DNA of 15,987 bases, from assembly GCA_964353875.1 (NCBI GenBank), contig CAYGXU010000074.1:1-15987 (forward strand), given 5' to 3'. Below are positions 1-6,691 of this stretch, in pieces (position 1 is the first letter of the stretch; the number at the start of each line of letters is the position of its first letter). Made by a program: the position numbers and the translations under genes. This DNA comes from MGNI01 sp964353875 (lineage in GTDB: Bacteria > Chloroflexota > Anaerolineae > Anaerolineales > E44-bin32). The notes below the pieces were generated by a model, which did not search any database, was not told where the DNA came from, and saw nothing but the letters and a program-made list of their open reading frames with translations.

Positions 1-497
1 TCAGGCAAAGATCCTAAAGGTCTGGTTATCAGTCTAATCTTGCCTTTCATGCGTAAATTTCCTGCGAATTCAGCCACGTGTTTTCCCAGAAAGACCTTTA
101 TGATCTACATTTGCTAGCAAGGCTGAGTAGCACCTCCCATTCATTATTTACCCAGATTGCGGTTAATCCGTAGAGATAAATGGAAAGAGATAGTACATCT
201 TCAATCATTTCCATCGTGCATTTAGAGAGGTGATACTCGAGAAGGTACCCTTAATCGTCTGTACCGATACCGAATTTCTCCATGCTGCAGAAATTGCGGT
301 ATTACCCGATTATATCCCAGGCGGATAAAGGACACAGCCAAAGATCAACGCAATCATTGCCTTAAAAAACCATACAGAATAAGTAGTATATTGCCAGCCA
401 TAAATTGTGGAGATGGAAACTGGATCGAAGCGATGATTGATGGGATGATTCCCTTGCATAAAGCCTTCATTTCCAGCAAAATCCAACCAAGGTCATC
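1..497. other. Gene-poor left flank, possibly decayed coding remnants
   Basis: No ORF of useful length is present on either strand. Frame 1 is open from the window edge to a TAG at 112-114 (about 37 codons) and could be the tail of an upstream gene, but I do not recognise it. A second plus-strand frame, 194-328, reads EKVPLIVCTDTEFLHAAE near its end, which has a protein-like, vaguely receiver-like texture, and then stops. Other short frames continue after it. This could be a degraded gene or simple intergenic DNA. The stretch is visibly more AT-rich than the genes to its right. Confidence 0.3.
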
Positions 498-525
498 TTG
501 TCTCCTTGTGGGGCTATGCTAAAAT
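498..525 (+). promoter_or_regulatory. Candidate promoter of the histidine kinase
   Basis: TTGTCT (498-503) and TAAAAT (520-525) are 16 bp apart. The -10 is preceded by TGC, giving an extended -10 (TGCTAAAAT, 517-525). Transcription would start near 532, leaving a leader of about 18 nt before the ATG at 550. The match is visual only. Confidence 0.4.
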
Positions 526-549
526 CGAGAGGCTTTATTGGGATCAGGG

Positions 550-1827
550 ATGACAAAACAAACTGTGCAACCTGCTCGACTTAAACAACTCGAACGAATT
601 GTGGAGATCAGTCGCTTCCTCTCATCCACACACGATCTAGCGCGCTTACTTCAGGCCGTTGTCGATGTGGCCTGCGAATTAACCAACAGCGAGGGAGCGT
701 CGATCTTGCTTTTTGATCCCACCACAGGTGAATTACGTTTTGAAGCCGCGCCCGATATCCAAAAGAACAGCCTGAAGAGCATCAGTGTTCCACTCGATTC
801 GAGTGTGGCTGGTTGGGTGTTCACCCATGGCCGTCCAATGGTCTTGCAGGATGCATCCTCCGATCCCCGTGTGTATCGCGAGGTGGATCGAACCCTCCGA
901 TCGCAGACGAAATCACTCCTGGGCGTGCCCTTGATGGTTAAACAAAAAGCCATTGGCGTGATTGAAGCAGTCAATAAAAAGGACCAAGGACAATATACAC
1001 AAGACGATCTCACTATCCTAGAGACCCTGTCCGGTCAGGCAGCGATCGCCATCGAGAACGCTCGTCTTTTTGGAAAACTGCAGGATGCCAATGCCGAGTT
1101 GTTGCGCCTGGACCGGATGAAGTCCGATTTCATCGCCATTGCCTCGCACGAACTGCGCACCCCGCTTGGCTTAATCCTTGGACATTCGACCTTCCTCAAG
1201 GAGATGATTTCTGAGAAATACCAAGAACAAATGGAAGTGATCATCCGCAGTGCCATGCGTTTGAAGGAAATCATTGAAGACATGGCCACCATCGCGCATC
1301 AAGAGAAAGGCCAATCCCGAGTTCGGAAGGCGAAGTTTTCCATGGCTAAATTGATCTTCGAAACGACAAAGTCCTTCCAAGAAATGGCTCAAAAGCAAGG
1401 AATCTCGTTGGAGTGCGATCTGCCAGCAAAAAATCCACTTCACCTCGTTGGAGATAAAGAGAAGATCCAAGTGGTTCTTGTGAATCTGATTGAGAATGCC
1501 CTCGCCTTTTCCGATGAAGGCGGCCAGGTGGGTGTGAAGGCTGAGATCGAAGATGGGTATGTCAAAGTGCTTGTCGTCGATACCGGCATCGGCATCCCTG
1601 AAGGCGAGCAGGAACGGATCTTTGATCGTTTCTATCAGGTCGAATCTCATCTCACGCGAAAACATGGCGGCATGGGCTTGGGATTATCGATCGCGAAAAC
1701 ATTGGTGGAAATGCATAATGGGCAAATATGGTGTGAAAGCAAAATAGGGATGGGGAGCCTATTTTGCTTCATGCTCCCCACTGACGAAGAAAAGGCCTCC
1801 GCTGCCGCACGGGTGTTTAAATCATAG
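550..1827 (+). CDS. Soluble GAF-domain sensor histidine kinase
   Basis: This 425-residue protein is predicted to autophosphorylate on a histidine and pass the phosphate to a response regulator. A GAF sensor domain spans roughly residues 20-172. It is followed by a HisKA dimerisation domain with the H-box SHELRTP (H200) and a HATPase_c domain with an N-box (NLIENA, 312-317), G1 box DTGIGIP (344-350) and G2 box GGMGLGLS (373-380). No membrane segment or signal peptide is visible, so it should act in the cytoplasm and sense a small ligand or redox/light cue through GAF. I chose the ATG at 550 over the in-frame TTG at 538 because the latter has no ribosome-binding site; the SD before the ATG is itself weak (AGGG). 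No response regulator is adjacent, so it is an orphan kinase here. The ligand cannot be read from the sequence. Confidence 0.92.
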   Translation: MTKQTVQPARLKQLERIVEISRFLSSTHDLARLLQAVVDVACELTNSEGASILLFDPTTGELRFEAAPDIQKNSLKSISVPLDSSVAGWVFTHGRPMVLQDASSDPRVYREVDRTLRSQTKSLLGVPLMVKQKAIGVIEAVNKKDQGQYTQDDLTILETLSGQAAIAIENARLFGKLQDANAELLRLDRMKSDFIAIASHELRTPLGLILGHSTFLKEMISEKYQEQMEVIIRSAMRLKEIIEDMATIAHQEKGQSRVRKAKFSMAKLIFETTKSFQEMAQKQGISLECDLPAKNPLHLVGDKEKIQVVLVNLIENALAFSDEGGQVGVKAEIEDGYVKVLVVDTGIGIPEGEQERIFDRFYQVESHLTRKHGGMGLGLSIAKTLVEMHNGQIWCESKIGMGSLFCFMLPTDEEKASAAARVFKS

Positions 1828-1849
1828 AAAGAATACGCCTGCTCGCGGA

Positions 1850-1879
1850 TGACCTCCACACTGATACTTTCGGAGGTCA
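1850..1879 (+). terminator. Hairpin after the kinase gene
   Basis: TGACCTCC (1850-1857) and GGAGGTCA (1872-1879) form a perfect 8-bp inverted repeat with a 14-nt loop, 22 bases after the kinase stop. No T-run follows, so it is a weak candidate for an intrinsic terminator or a 3'-end stabilising hairpin. Confidence 0.35.
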
Positions 1880-1889
1880 ACCATTCTCC

Positions 1890-1918
1890 TTGCTGAGCCT
1901 TCCTATGTCAAGTATAAT
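1890..1918 (+). promoter_or_regulatory. Promoter of tRNA-Pro
   Basis: TTGCTG (1890-1895) and a perfect TATAAT (1913-1918) are separated by exactly 17 bp. The expected start near 1925 lies 8 bases before the mature tRNA 5' end at 1933, fitting a monocistronic tRNA unit closed by the terminator at 2020-2051. Confidence 0.7.
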
Positions 1919-1932
1919 CTCCTCATATATGA

Positions 1933-2007
1933 CGGGGCGTGGCTCAGCCCGGTTAGAGCGCACGGTTCGGGACCGTGAGGACGGCGGTTCAAATCCGCCC
2001 GCCCCGA
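1933..2007 (+). tRNA. tRNA-Pro (anticodon CGG)
   Basis: A complete cloverleaf can be drawn. The acceptor CGGGGCG (1933-1939) pairs with CGCCCCG (2000-2006), with discriminator A at 2007. The D stem is GCTC/GAGC (1942-1945/1956-1959). The anticodon stem is CACGG/CCGTG around the loop TTCGGGA (1966-1972), giving anticodon CGG at 1968-1970. The T stem is GGCGG/CCGCC around TTCAAAT. C1-G72 is the base pair typical of bacterial tRNA-Pro. The 3' CCA is not encoded (ACTG follows), so it must be added after transcription. Confidence 0.97.
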
Positions 2008-2019
2008 CTGATTCAAATG

Positions 2020-2051
2020 CGGCTGGAAATACACTCCGGCCGTTTTTTTTT
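2020..2051 (+). terminator. Rho-independent terminator of tRNA-Pro
   Basis: CGGCTGG (2020-2026) pairs with CCGGCCG (2036-2042) in a 7-bp stem containing one T-G pair and a 9-nt loop. An uninterrupted run of nine T (2043-2051) follows immediately. It insulates the tRNA unit from the sugar cassette downstream. Confidence 0.88.
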
Positions 2052-2166
2052 ATCCCTAACCGAAGCAAGGCTAATTAATCTCCCTTTCATAGCTACCCGG
2101 TCTTGGTCATTGATATTCGTCCATACTCGGATCGTCCACACCACTTGAAATTGCATAAAAAAGGTC

Positions 2167-2194
2167 TTGACAAATCGTATAAGTGCTATATACT
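2167..2194 (+). promoter_or_regulatory. Strong sigma-70-type promoter of the lacI/sugar cassette
   Basis: A perfect TTGACA (2167-2172) is followed after 16 bp by TATACT (2189-2194). The start would fall near 2201, inside the first operator-like unit (2197-2238). That geometry fits steric repression by a LacI-family protein encoded just downstream. Confidence 0.75.
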
Positions 2195-2196
2195 AT

Positions 2197-2238
2197 GGAA
2201 AAGGTTTTCCGGAAAAGCCTTTCCGGAAAGGGTTTTCC
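2197..2238. promoter_or_regulatory. Tandem operator array for the LacI-family regulator
   Basis: Three 14-bp units abut with no spacer: GGAAAAGGTTTTCC (2197-2210), GGAAAAGCCTTTCC (2211-2224) and GGAAAGGGTTTTCC (2225-2238). Each is nearly palindromic. Read in the other register, the junctions form a perfect 12-mer TTTTCCGGAAAA (2205-2216) and a perfect 14-mer CCTTTCCGGAAAGG (2218-2231), each with the central CpG common in LacI-family operators, centred 14 bp apart. The array covers the predicted transcription start and ends 35 bp before the lacI ATG, so the regulator most likely represses its own promoter and the cassette behind it. Confidence 0.72.
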
Positions 2239-2273
2239 ACTATATCACTCTATCTTACGGGAGAATCAACCAA

Positions 2274-3296
2274 ATGACTTCAATTATCGATGTCGCTAAA
2301 CGAGCGGGGGTATCTGCTACAACGGTTTCGCGTGTATTAAATAACGACCCCCACCCAGTCAACGAAAAGACGCGCGCTCTAGTGCTGGCGGCAGCCAAAG
2401 AGCTGAACTTCAGGCCCAATGCACTGGCGCGCGCATTGGTGAGCGACAGAACGAAAATTATCGGCATCATTGTTGGCGATGCTTCCGATCCCTACTTCGC
2501 CACCATCATCCGCGGGATCAGCGATGTGGCTCACGATCGCGATTATCTGACAATCATCTGCAACTCCGACCGCATCGTAGACGTGGAACTTAATTATGTG
2601 CGCTTGTTGCGTGATTACCGCGCCGACGGCATCCTTTTCGCGGGCGGCGGTCTAACCGATCCATCCTACGTGGCACAATTGGGAGAACTACTAAAGCAGC
2701 TTAAGGAGCAGTCTGTGGCTGTGGTGGCGCTGGGTAGTCACCTGGAGGGTATTCCGCAAGTGACAATCGACAACCACCAGGCAGCTGAGGAAATGACAGA
2801 ATATCTCATCAACCTAGGCCACCGGCATATTGGTTTTATCGCCGGCCCTCCCAGCCTGACGACCAGCGCTTCACGTACTGAAGGTTATAAACAGACCCTG
2901 ACCAGACATGCTCTTCCCTTTAACCCCACATTGGTGCTGGAAAGCGATTTTACCTACGAAAGCGGTCTGGAACTGGCCGATCGCTTTCTGATGATGGAAC
3001 CCAAACCTACAGCCATCTTTGGTTCGAATGACCACGTGGCGATTGGCTGTCTGGTGAAGTTGAAGCAGCGTGGCATCGCTGTTCCCGAACAAATGAGTGT
3101 GGTTGGTTTCGACGATATCGCCACCGCCCAGCAAGTGAACCCCCCTCTCACAACCATCCGCGTTCCAATGCGCGCAATGGGAGGATTGGGAATGAATCAA
3201 CTATTAAGCCTGTTGAACGACGAGGAAATTGGAGTGATTCATGTGATGCCCCATGAATTGGTAGTGCGGGTTTCGTCAGGCTCTGTTCCAGTGTAA
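2274..3296 (+). CDS. LacI-family transcriptional repressor
   Basis: The product has 340 residues, the usual LacI-family length. An N-terminal helix-turn-helix (IIDVAKRAGVSATTVSRVLN, residues 4-23) is followed by the hinge helix (NALARAL, 49-55) and a periplasmic-binding-protein-like effector domain (IIGIIVGDASDPYF onward, later SVVGFDDI). The reading frame stays open upstream to 2103, but the ATG at 2274 is the correct start: it puts the HTH at the N-terminus, has an SD (GGGAG) about 9 nt upstream, and leaves the promoter and operator array in the leader. Effector identity is unknown; the following genes suggest a sugar or sugar breakdown product. No clear terminator separates it from the binding-protein gene 165 bp downstream, so co-transcription is likely. 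Confidence 0.93.
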   Translation: MTSIIDVAKRAGVSATTVSRVLNNDPHPVNEKTRALVLAAAKELNFRPNALARALVSDRTKIIGIIVGDASDPYFATIIRGISDVAHDRDYLTIICNSDRIVDVELNYVRLLRDYRADGILFAGGGLTDPSYVAQLGELLKQLKEQSVAVVALGSHLEGIPQVTIDNHQAAEEMTEYLINLGHRHIGFIAGPPSLTTSASRTEGYKQTLTRHALPFNPTLVLESDFTYESGLELADRFLMMEPKPTAIFGSNDHVAIGCLVKLKQRGIAVPEQMSVVGFDDIATAQQVNPPLTTIRVPMRAMGGLGMNQLLSLLNDEEIGVIHVMPHELVVRVSSGSVPV

Positions 3297-3461
3297 GTTG
3301 TCTTATACGTTCTTGGTGCATTACCAGGGTTAGATTTCTTGTTCAGCAAGGAAGTGATCAATGGGCGAAATAGGAAAGGAGGACGACAACCAGACTAATA
3401 TACTGCACTAAGCTTGTATACTTCGATTATCTTACTTAATCAAAATTAAAGGAGATTTTCC

Positions 3462-4805
3462 ATGAAACAAAAGATATTTGCTCTGCTGGTCGCTACAGCA
3501 TTTGTACTGAGCGCTTGCGGTACTGCAGCGACCGAAGCTCCAAACACTGCGCCAACCGAGGCATCCAACACTCAGCCTGATGAAGCCGTCGCCTCCCCCG
3601 TGCCCGTCAGCCTGCGCCTCTCAGCCTGGGGTAACACGGACCAAGTCGCAGCGATTGCCAATATCGTGGCCGCTTTCCGGGTAAAGTATCCCTATATTGA
3701 GATTTCGGAGGAATATGATCCCTACGATCCATACTGGGAGAAGAAAACCACCCAAGTCGCGGGAAATCAACTGCCTGATGTCTTCGCCATGGCGAGCGAT
3801 TATATCTGCGATTATGTGAGTGCAGGTCTTTTGGCCGACTTGAGCGATTCGCTTGTAGCAGGAACGCCTACAGCAGAGTTGCTCTCCGGCTTGCCATCGC
3901 GATCGTTGGCGAACCTCAATATTGGCGGTAAGCAGTTTGGCTATCCCTTTGCTGGTGGGGCGCTGCTGCTGTATTACAACAAAGACTTATTCGATGCAGC
4001 CGGGTTGGAATACCCCAATCCCAATTGGACTTTCCAGGATGCACTTGACGCCGCTGCCTTACTAAGCGAGGATACGAACCAGGATGGCGAACTTGAAATA
4101 TGGGGTTACATGCCCAATTACTTCACCATCGAAGATTTAGACGCGATTCTGCACCGCTTTGGGGCGCGTTGGTTTAGCGAAGATGGTAATACAGCGTTGT
4201 GCGGATCTCCGGAAGCCATAGAGGCGATCCGGTTCATTCAGGATATTATTTGGACCCAGAAGATTTCGCCCCGCCCTCAGGATATCGAGGGGGTTGAGTG
4301 CCCGTTCTGTGCAGGATTTGTCGCCATGTATGAAGACGGCACCTGGTTCATGTCAGATGCGCGCGATATTGTCGACTTCGCATGGGATGTGACCTCCATC
4401 CCGCTGGGCTTTGAAGGGCAACAAGGTGGCGGCCCCTTAAGGGGCAACCCCAATTTCGTTGTATCATCCCAGACTAAGAATCCCGAGGAAGCAATGTTGC
4501 TGGCAGCCTTTATGGCCAGCCCAGAAGGGCAGGCCATTCTGGGTGAGGCGAGAGGCCGTATGCCGGTTCAAAGCGCCGGTCTGAGTACTTGGGGCAGCAC
4601 ACCGCCGGATAACATTGGCATCATCTCCGTTATCCTTGCTGCCCAGCCAGACATCACAGAACCACTGTGCGTAAAGCATTTCGGTGAATTCACAGATTTG
4701 CAATGGCGCACGCTAGAGGGTGAAATTATTACCAACAATACCCCGGCTGCATTATTGATGCTCAAGTTTACGCAAGAAACTCAGGTACTTCTGGACACTC
4801 CGTGA
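3462..4805 (+). CDS. ABC transporter sugar-binding lipoprotein
   Basis: This 447-residue extracytoplasmic solute-binding protein of the family-1 sugar type captures substrate and delivers it to the two permeases encoded next. A short lipoprotein signal ends in the lipobox LSAC (residues 16-19), so Cys19 should be lipidated. A Thr/Glu/Ala/Pro/Asn-rich linker (about 20-46) then tethers the domain, and the fold begins at LRLSAWGN. Internal signatures include LPDVFAMASD, GYPFAGGALLLYYNKDLFDAAGL and FMASPEGQAIL (given here in parts of one continuous family pattern). The SD AAAGGAG sits 7 nt before the ATG. An ATPase subunit is not encoded nearby. Substrate specificity cannot be read from the sequence; family members bind mono- to oligosaccharides or polyols. 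Confidence 0.93.
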   Translation: MKQKIFALLVATAFVLSACGTAATEAPNTAPTEASNTQPDEAVASPVPVSLRLSAWGNTDQVAAIANIVAAFRVKYPYIEISEEYDPYDPYWEKKTTQVAGNQLPDVFAMASDYICDYVSAGLLADLSDSLVAGTPTAELLSGLPSRSLANLNIGGKQFGYPFAGGALLLYYNKDLFDAAGLEYPNPNWTFQDALDAAALLSEDTNQDGELEIWGYMPNYFTIEDLDAILHRFGARWFSEDGNTALCGSPEAIEAIRFIQDIIWTQKISPRPQDIEGVECPFCAGFVAMYEDGTWFMSDARDIVDFAWDVTSIPLGFEGQQGGGPLRGNPNFVVSSQTKNPEEAMLLAAFMASPEGQAILGEARGRMPVQSAGLSTWGSTPPDNIGIISVILAAQPDITEPLCVKHFGEFTDLQWRTLEGEIITNNTPAALLMLKFTQETQVLLDTP

Positions 4806-4822
4806 CTTTCCGTTTGGAAAAA

Positions 4823-4857
4823 ATCTCCTGACGTGGGCGAAAACCACGTCAGGAGAT
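4823..4857 (+). promoter_or_regulatory. Intercistronic 14-bp hairpin between binding protein and permease genes
   Basis: ATCTCCTGACGTGG (4823-4836) and CCACGTCAGGAGAT (4844-4857) form a perfect 14-bp stem with a 7-nt loop. Only ATTT follows, not a real U-tract, so complete termination is unlikely. By analogy with malE-malF-type arrangements, such a structure protects the upstream mRNA from 3' decay or attenuates transcription, giving more binding protein than permease. Confidence 0.72.
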
Positions 4858-4875
4858 ATTTCAACAGGAGATGGC

Positions 4876-5808
4876 ATGATCCGTTCAAAGTCAATTCACA
4901 AACAAACGAAGTTTGAGAAACGCTTCACCCATGCTTTTTATGGCTTTATTTCTCCCCTATTAATCGGCTGGGTTGTGTTTCTCTTTGGCCCACTTATCTA
5001 TTCATTATATCTTTCCTTTACCAGCTACGATGTGCTTACCGCGCCGGAGTTTATTGGTTTTCAGAATTACGTAAAATTGGCCAACGACGCGCGCCTCGTG
5101 ACAGCGCTACAAAATACCTTTTTCTATGTTTTGGTGTATGTACCAATTTCGACTGCGCTGGCATTGATGCTTGCCATGCTGTTACATCAAGTGCGTAGAG
5201 GAAAGGGGCTGTTTCGTTCCATCTTCTATATGCCCGCGATCATACCACTGGTGTCGCAGACGCTGCTCTTTACGTGGATTTTTAATTTCAAGTATGGACC
5301 AATTAACCTCTTACTGCGTTTCTTAAATCTAACCCCTGTCCCCTGGCTATCAGATGTCAATTATATGAAACCGTCGCTTATTATCATGGCGATGTGGAGT
5401 TTTGGCAGCAGCATGCTGATCTTCCTGGCTGGCTTGCAGGCTATTCCCGCCGAGTATTATGAAGCCTCAGCCATTGACGGAGCTTCTAGCTGGAAACAAT
5501 TTTGGGCGATCACAATGCCGTTGCTCTCACCTACGACCCTTTTTGTGATCCTTACGAAAATAATTGCCGCGTTTCAAGTCTTTACTACCGCATACATTTT
5601 GACCAACGGTACGGGTGGTGCAAAGGATGCGCTTTTGTTCGTCGTGCTCTATCTATACAACCACGCCTTCAAGCTGGGCAATTTCGGATACGCTTCAGCA
5701 ATTGCCTGGATGCTGGCGATCATTATTGCCATATTTACCGTTATTTCCCTGCGCGTCAGCGACCGCTACGTATACTACGAATTGGCTCCCCAAGAGACAA
5801 AGTCATGA
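4876..5808 (+). CDS. Sugar ABC transporter permease, MalF/UgpA type
   Basis: The 310-residue integral membrane subunit forms half of the transport channel. The N-terminal membrane segment begins near residue 22 (FYGFISPLLIGWVVFLFGPL), and several further hydrophobic segments follow. The EAA loop that contacts the ATPase is clear at about 196-216: EASAIDGASSWKQFW, then P215. SD AGGAG (4866-4870) lies 5 nt before the ATG. The stop TGA overlaps the start of the next permease (ATGA), indicating translational coupling. Family members pair with a MalG-type partner, a binding protein and an ATPase; the ATPase gene is absent here. Confidence 0.94.
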   Translation: MIRSKSIHKQTKFEKRFTHAFYGFISPLLIGWVVFLFGPLIYSLYLSFTSYDVLTAPEFIGFQNYVKLANDARLVTALQNTFFYVLVYVPISTALALMLAMLLHQVRRGKGLFRSIFYMPAIIPLVSQTLLFTWIFNFKYGPINLLLRFLNLTPVPWLSDVNYMKPSLIIMAMWSFGSSMLIFLAGLQAIPAEYYEASAIDGASSWKQFWAITMPLLSPTTLFVILTKIIAAFQVFTTAYILTNGTGGAKDALLFVVLYLYNHAFKLGNFGYASAIAWMLAIIIAIFTVISLRVSDRYVYYELAPQETKS

Positions 5809-6686
5809 ATACGACAACCACACTCTCCCTTGTAAAACCAATTTCATCGCGCTCAACGCATCAGAAGCTGCTCAAACAGATCGCTTTGATATTCATATTG
5901 ATTCTCACCAGCCTTATTTTCCTTATGCCACTATATTGGATGGTGATCACTGCCCTCAAAACACACGGCGATATTCTGCGTTACCCACCTTCCTTGTGGC
6001 CTAAGCCGGTTACGTCTGATAATTTTCCACGCGCCTTCAATGCTCTGCCTTTTGGTAGGTTTTATCTCAATAGTTTCGTTATCGTAATTATTAGCACCAT
6101 TGGTACTGTCCTTTCGTCCTCACTGATCGGGTATGGTTTTGCCCGTTACCGAGTTCCCGGTAGTAATTTCCTCTTCGCAGTGCTTTTGGCCACGCTGGCC
6201 CTGCCAGACGAAATTTTTCTCATTCCTGTTTTCTTGCTATTCAAGCAGTTGGGCTGGTTGAATACAATCCTGCCGCTGGTTGTACCTGCCTATTTTGGCA
6301 ACGCATTCTACATTTTCCTGTTCCGCCAATATATGCGTGGCATCCCCCGTGAATTAATGGACGCTGCCGTTATTGATGGTGCTACTCAGTTGGGCATGTT
6401 CTGGCACATAATGGTACCGCTCTCAATGCCCGTTTTCGCTACCGTAACAGTCTTCAACTTTCTTTTTAAATGGAACGACTTTTTCACTCCGTTGATCTAT
6501 TTGCAGAAAGTCAATCAAATGACGGTCGCCGTAGGTTTGTCGTACTTCAAAGGTCAACAGATGGTTACCGACTGGGGCGCGCTGATGGCCGCCTCGCTAG
6601 TCTCCATCATCCCTGTGCTGATTGTTTTCGTAATTGCTCAGCGTTATCTGGTGCAAGGCATTGCCACCACCGGACTGAAAGGATAA
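5805..6686 (+). CDS. Sugar ABC transporter permease, MalG/UgpE type
   Basis: This second membrane subunit has 293 residues. The N-terminal membrane segment is around 25-45 (IALIFILILTSLIFLMPLYW), and more hydrophobic helices follow. The EAA loop is at about 183-205: ELMDAAVIDGATQLGMFW, then P205. The frame is open upstream to 5502, but the ATG at 5805 is the right start because it overlaps the TGA of the preceding gene in an ATGA arrangement and gives the normal MalG-like N-terminus and length. The next gene starts 5 nt after its stop, so permease and catabolic enzymes are translated from one message. Confidence 0.94.
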   Translation: MNTTTTLSLVKPISSRSTHQKLLKQIALIFILILTSLIFLMPLYWMVITALKTHGDILRYPPSLWPKPVTSDNFPRAFNALPFGRFYLNSFVIVIISTIGTVLSSSLIGYGFARYRVPGSNFLFAVLLATLALPDEIFLIPVFLLFKQLGWLNTILPLVVPAYFGNAFYIFLFRQYMRGIPRELMDAAVIDGATQLGMFWHIMVPLSMPVFATVTVFNFLFKWNDFFTPLIYLQKVNQMTVAVGLSYFKGQQMVTDWGALMAASLVSIIPVLIVFVIAQRYLVQGIATTGLKG

Positions 6687-6691
6687 ATGAT

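Noticed and set aside
1171..1665. 164-codon minus-strand ORF
   Set aside because: Lies wholly inside the histidine kinase gene, antisense to the HisKA/HATPase region; no SD or domain.
1890..2078. Plus- and minus-strand ORFs over the tRNA-Pro
   Set aside because: They merely run across the tRNA and its terminator.
3399..3404. TATACT as a separate promoter for the binding-protein gene
   Set aside because: No acceptable -35 at the right distance, so read-through from the lacI promoter is preferred; an internal promoter is not excluded.
4844..4870. Hairpin at 4823-4857 as a full intrinsic terminator
   Set aside because: No U-tract follows and the permease SD lies directly downstream; a stability or attenuation role fits better.
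5502..5804. N-terminal extension of the second permease
   Set aside because: Overlaps the first permease in another frame; the ATGA overlap at 5805 and the family N-terminus mark the true start.
6470..6691. N-terminal extension of the Gfo/Idh gene
   Set aside because: Overlaps the second permease; the Rossmann fold begins right after the GTG at 6692, which has its own SD.
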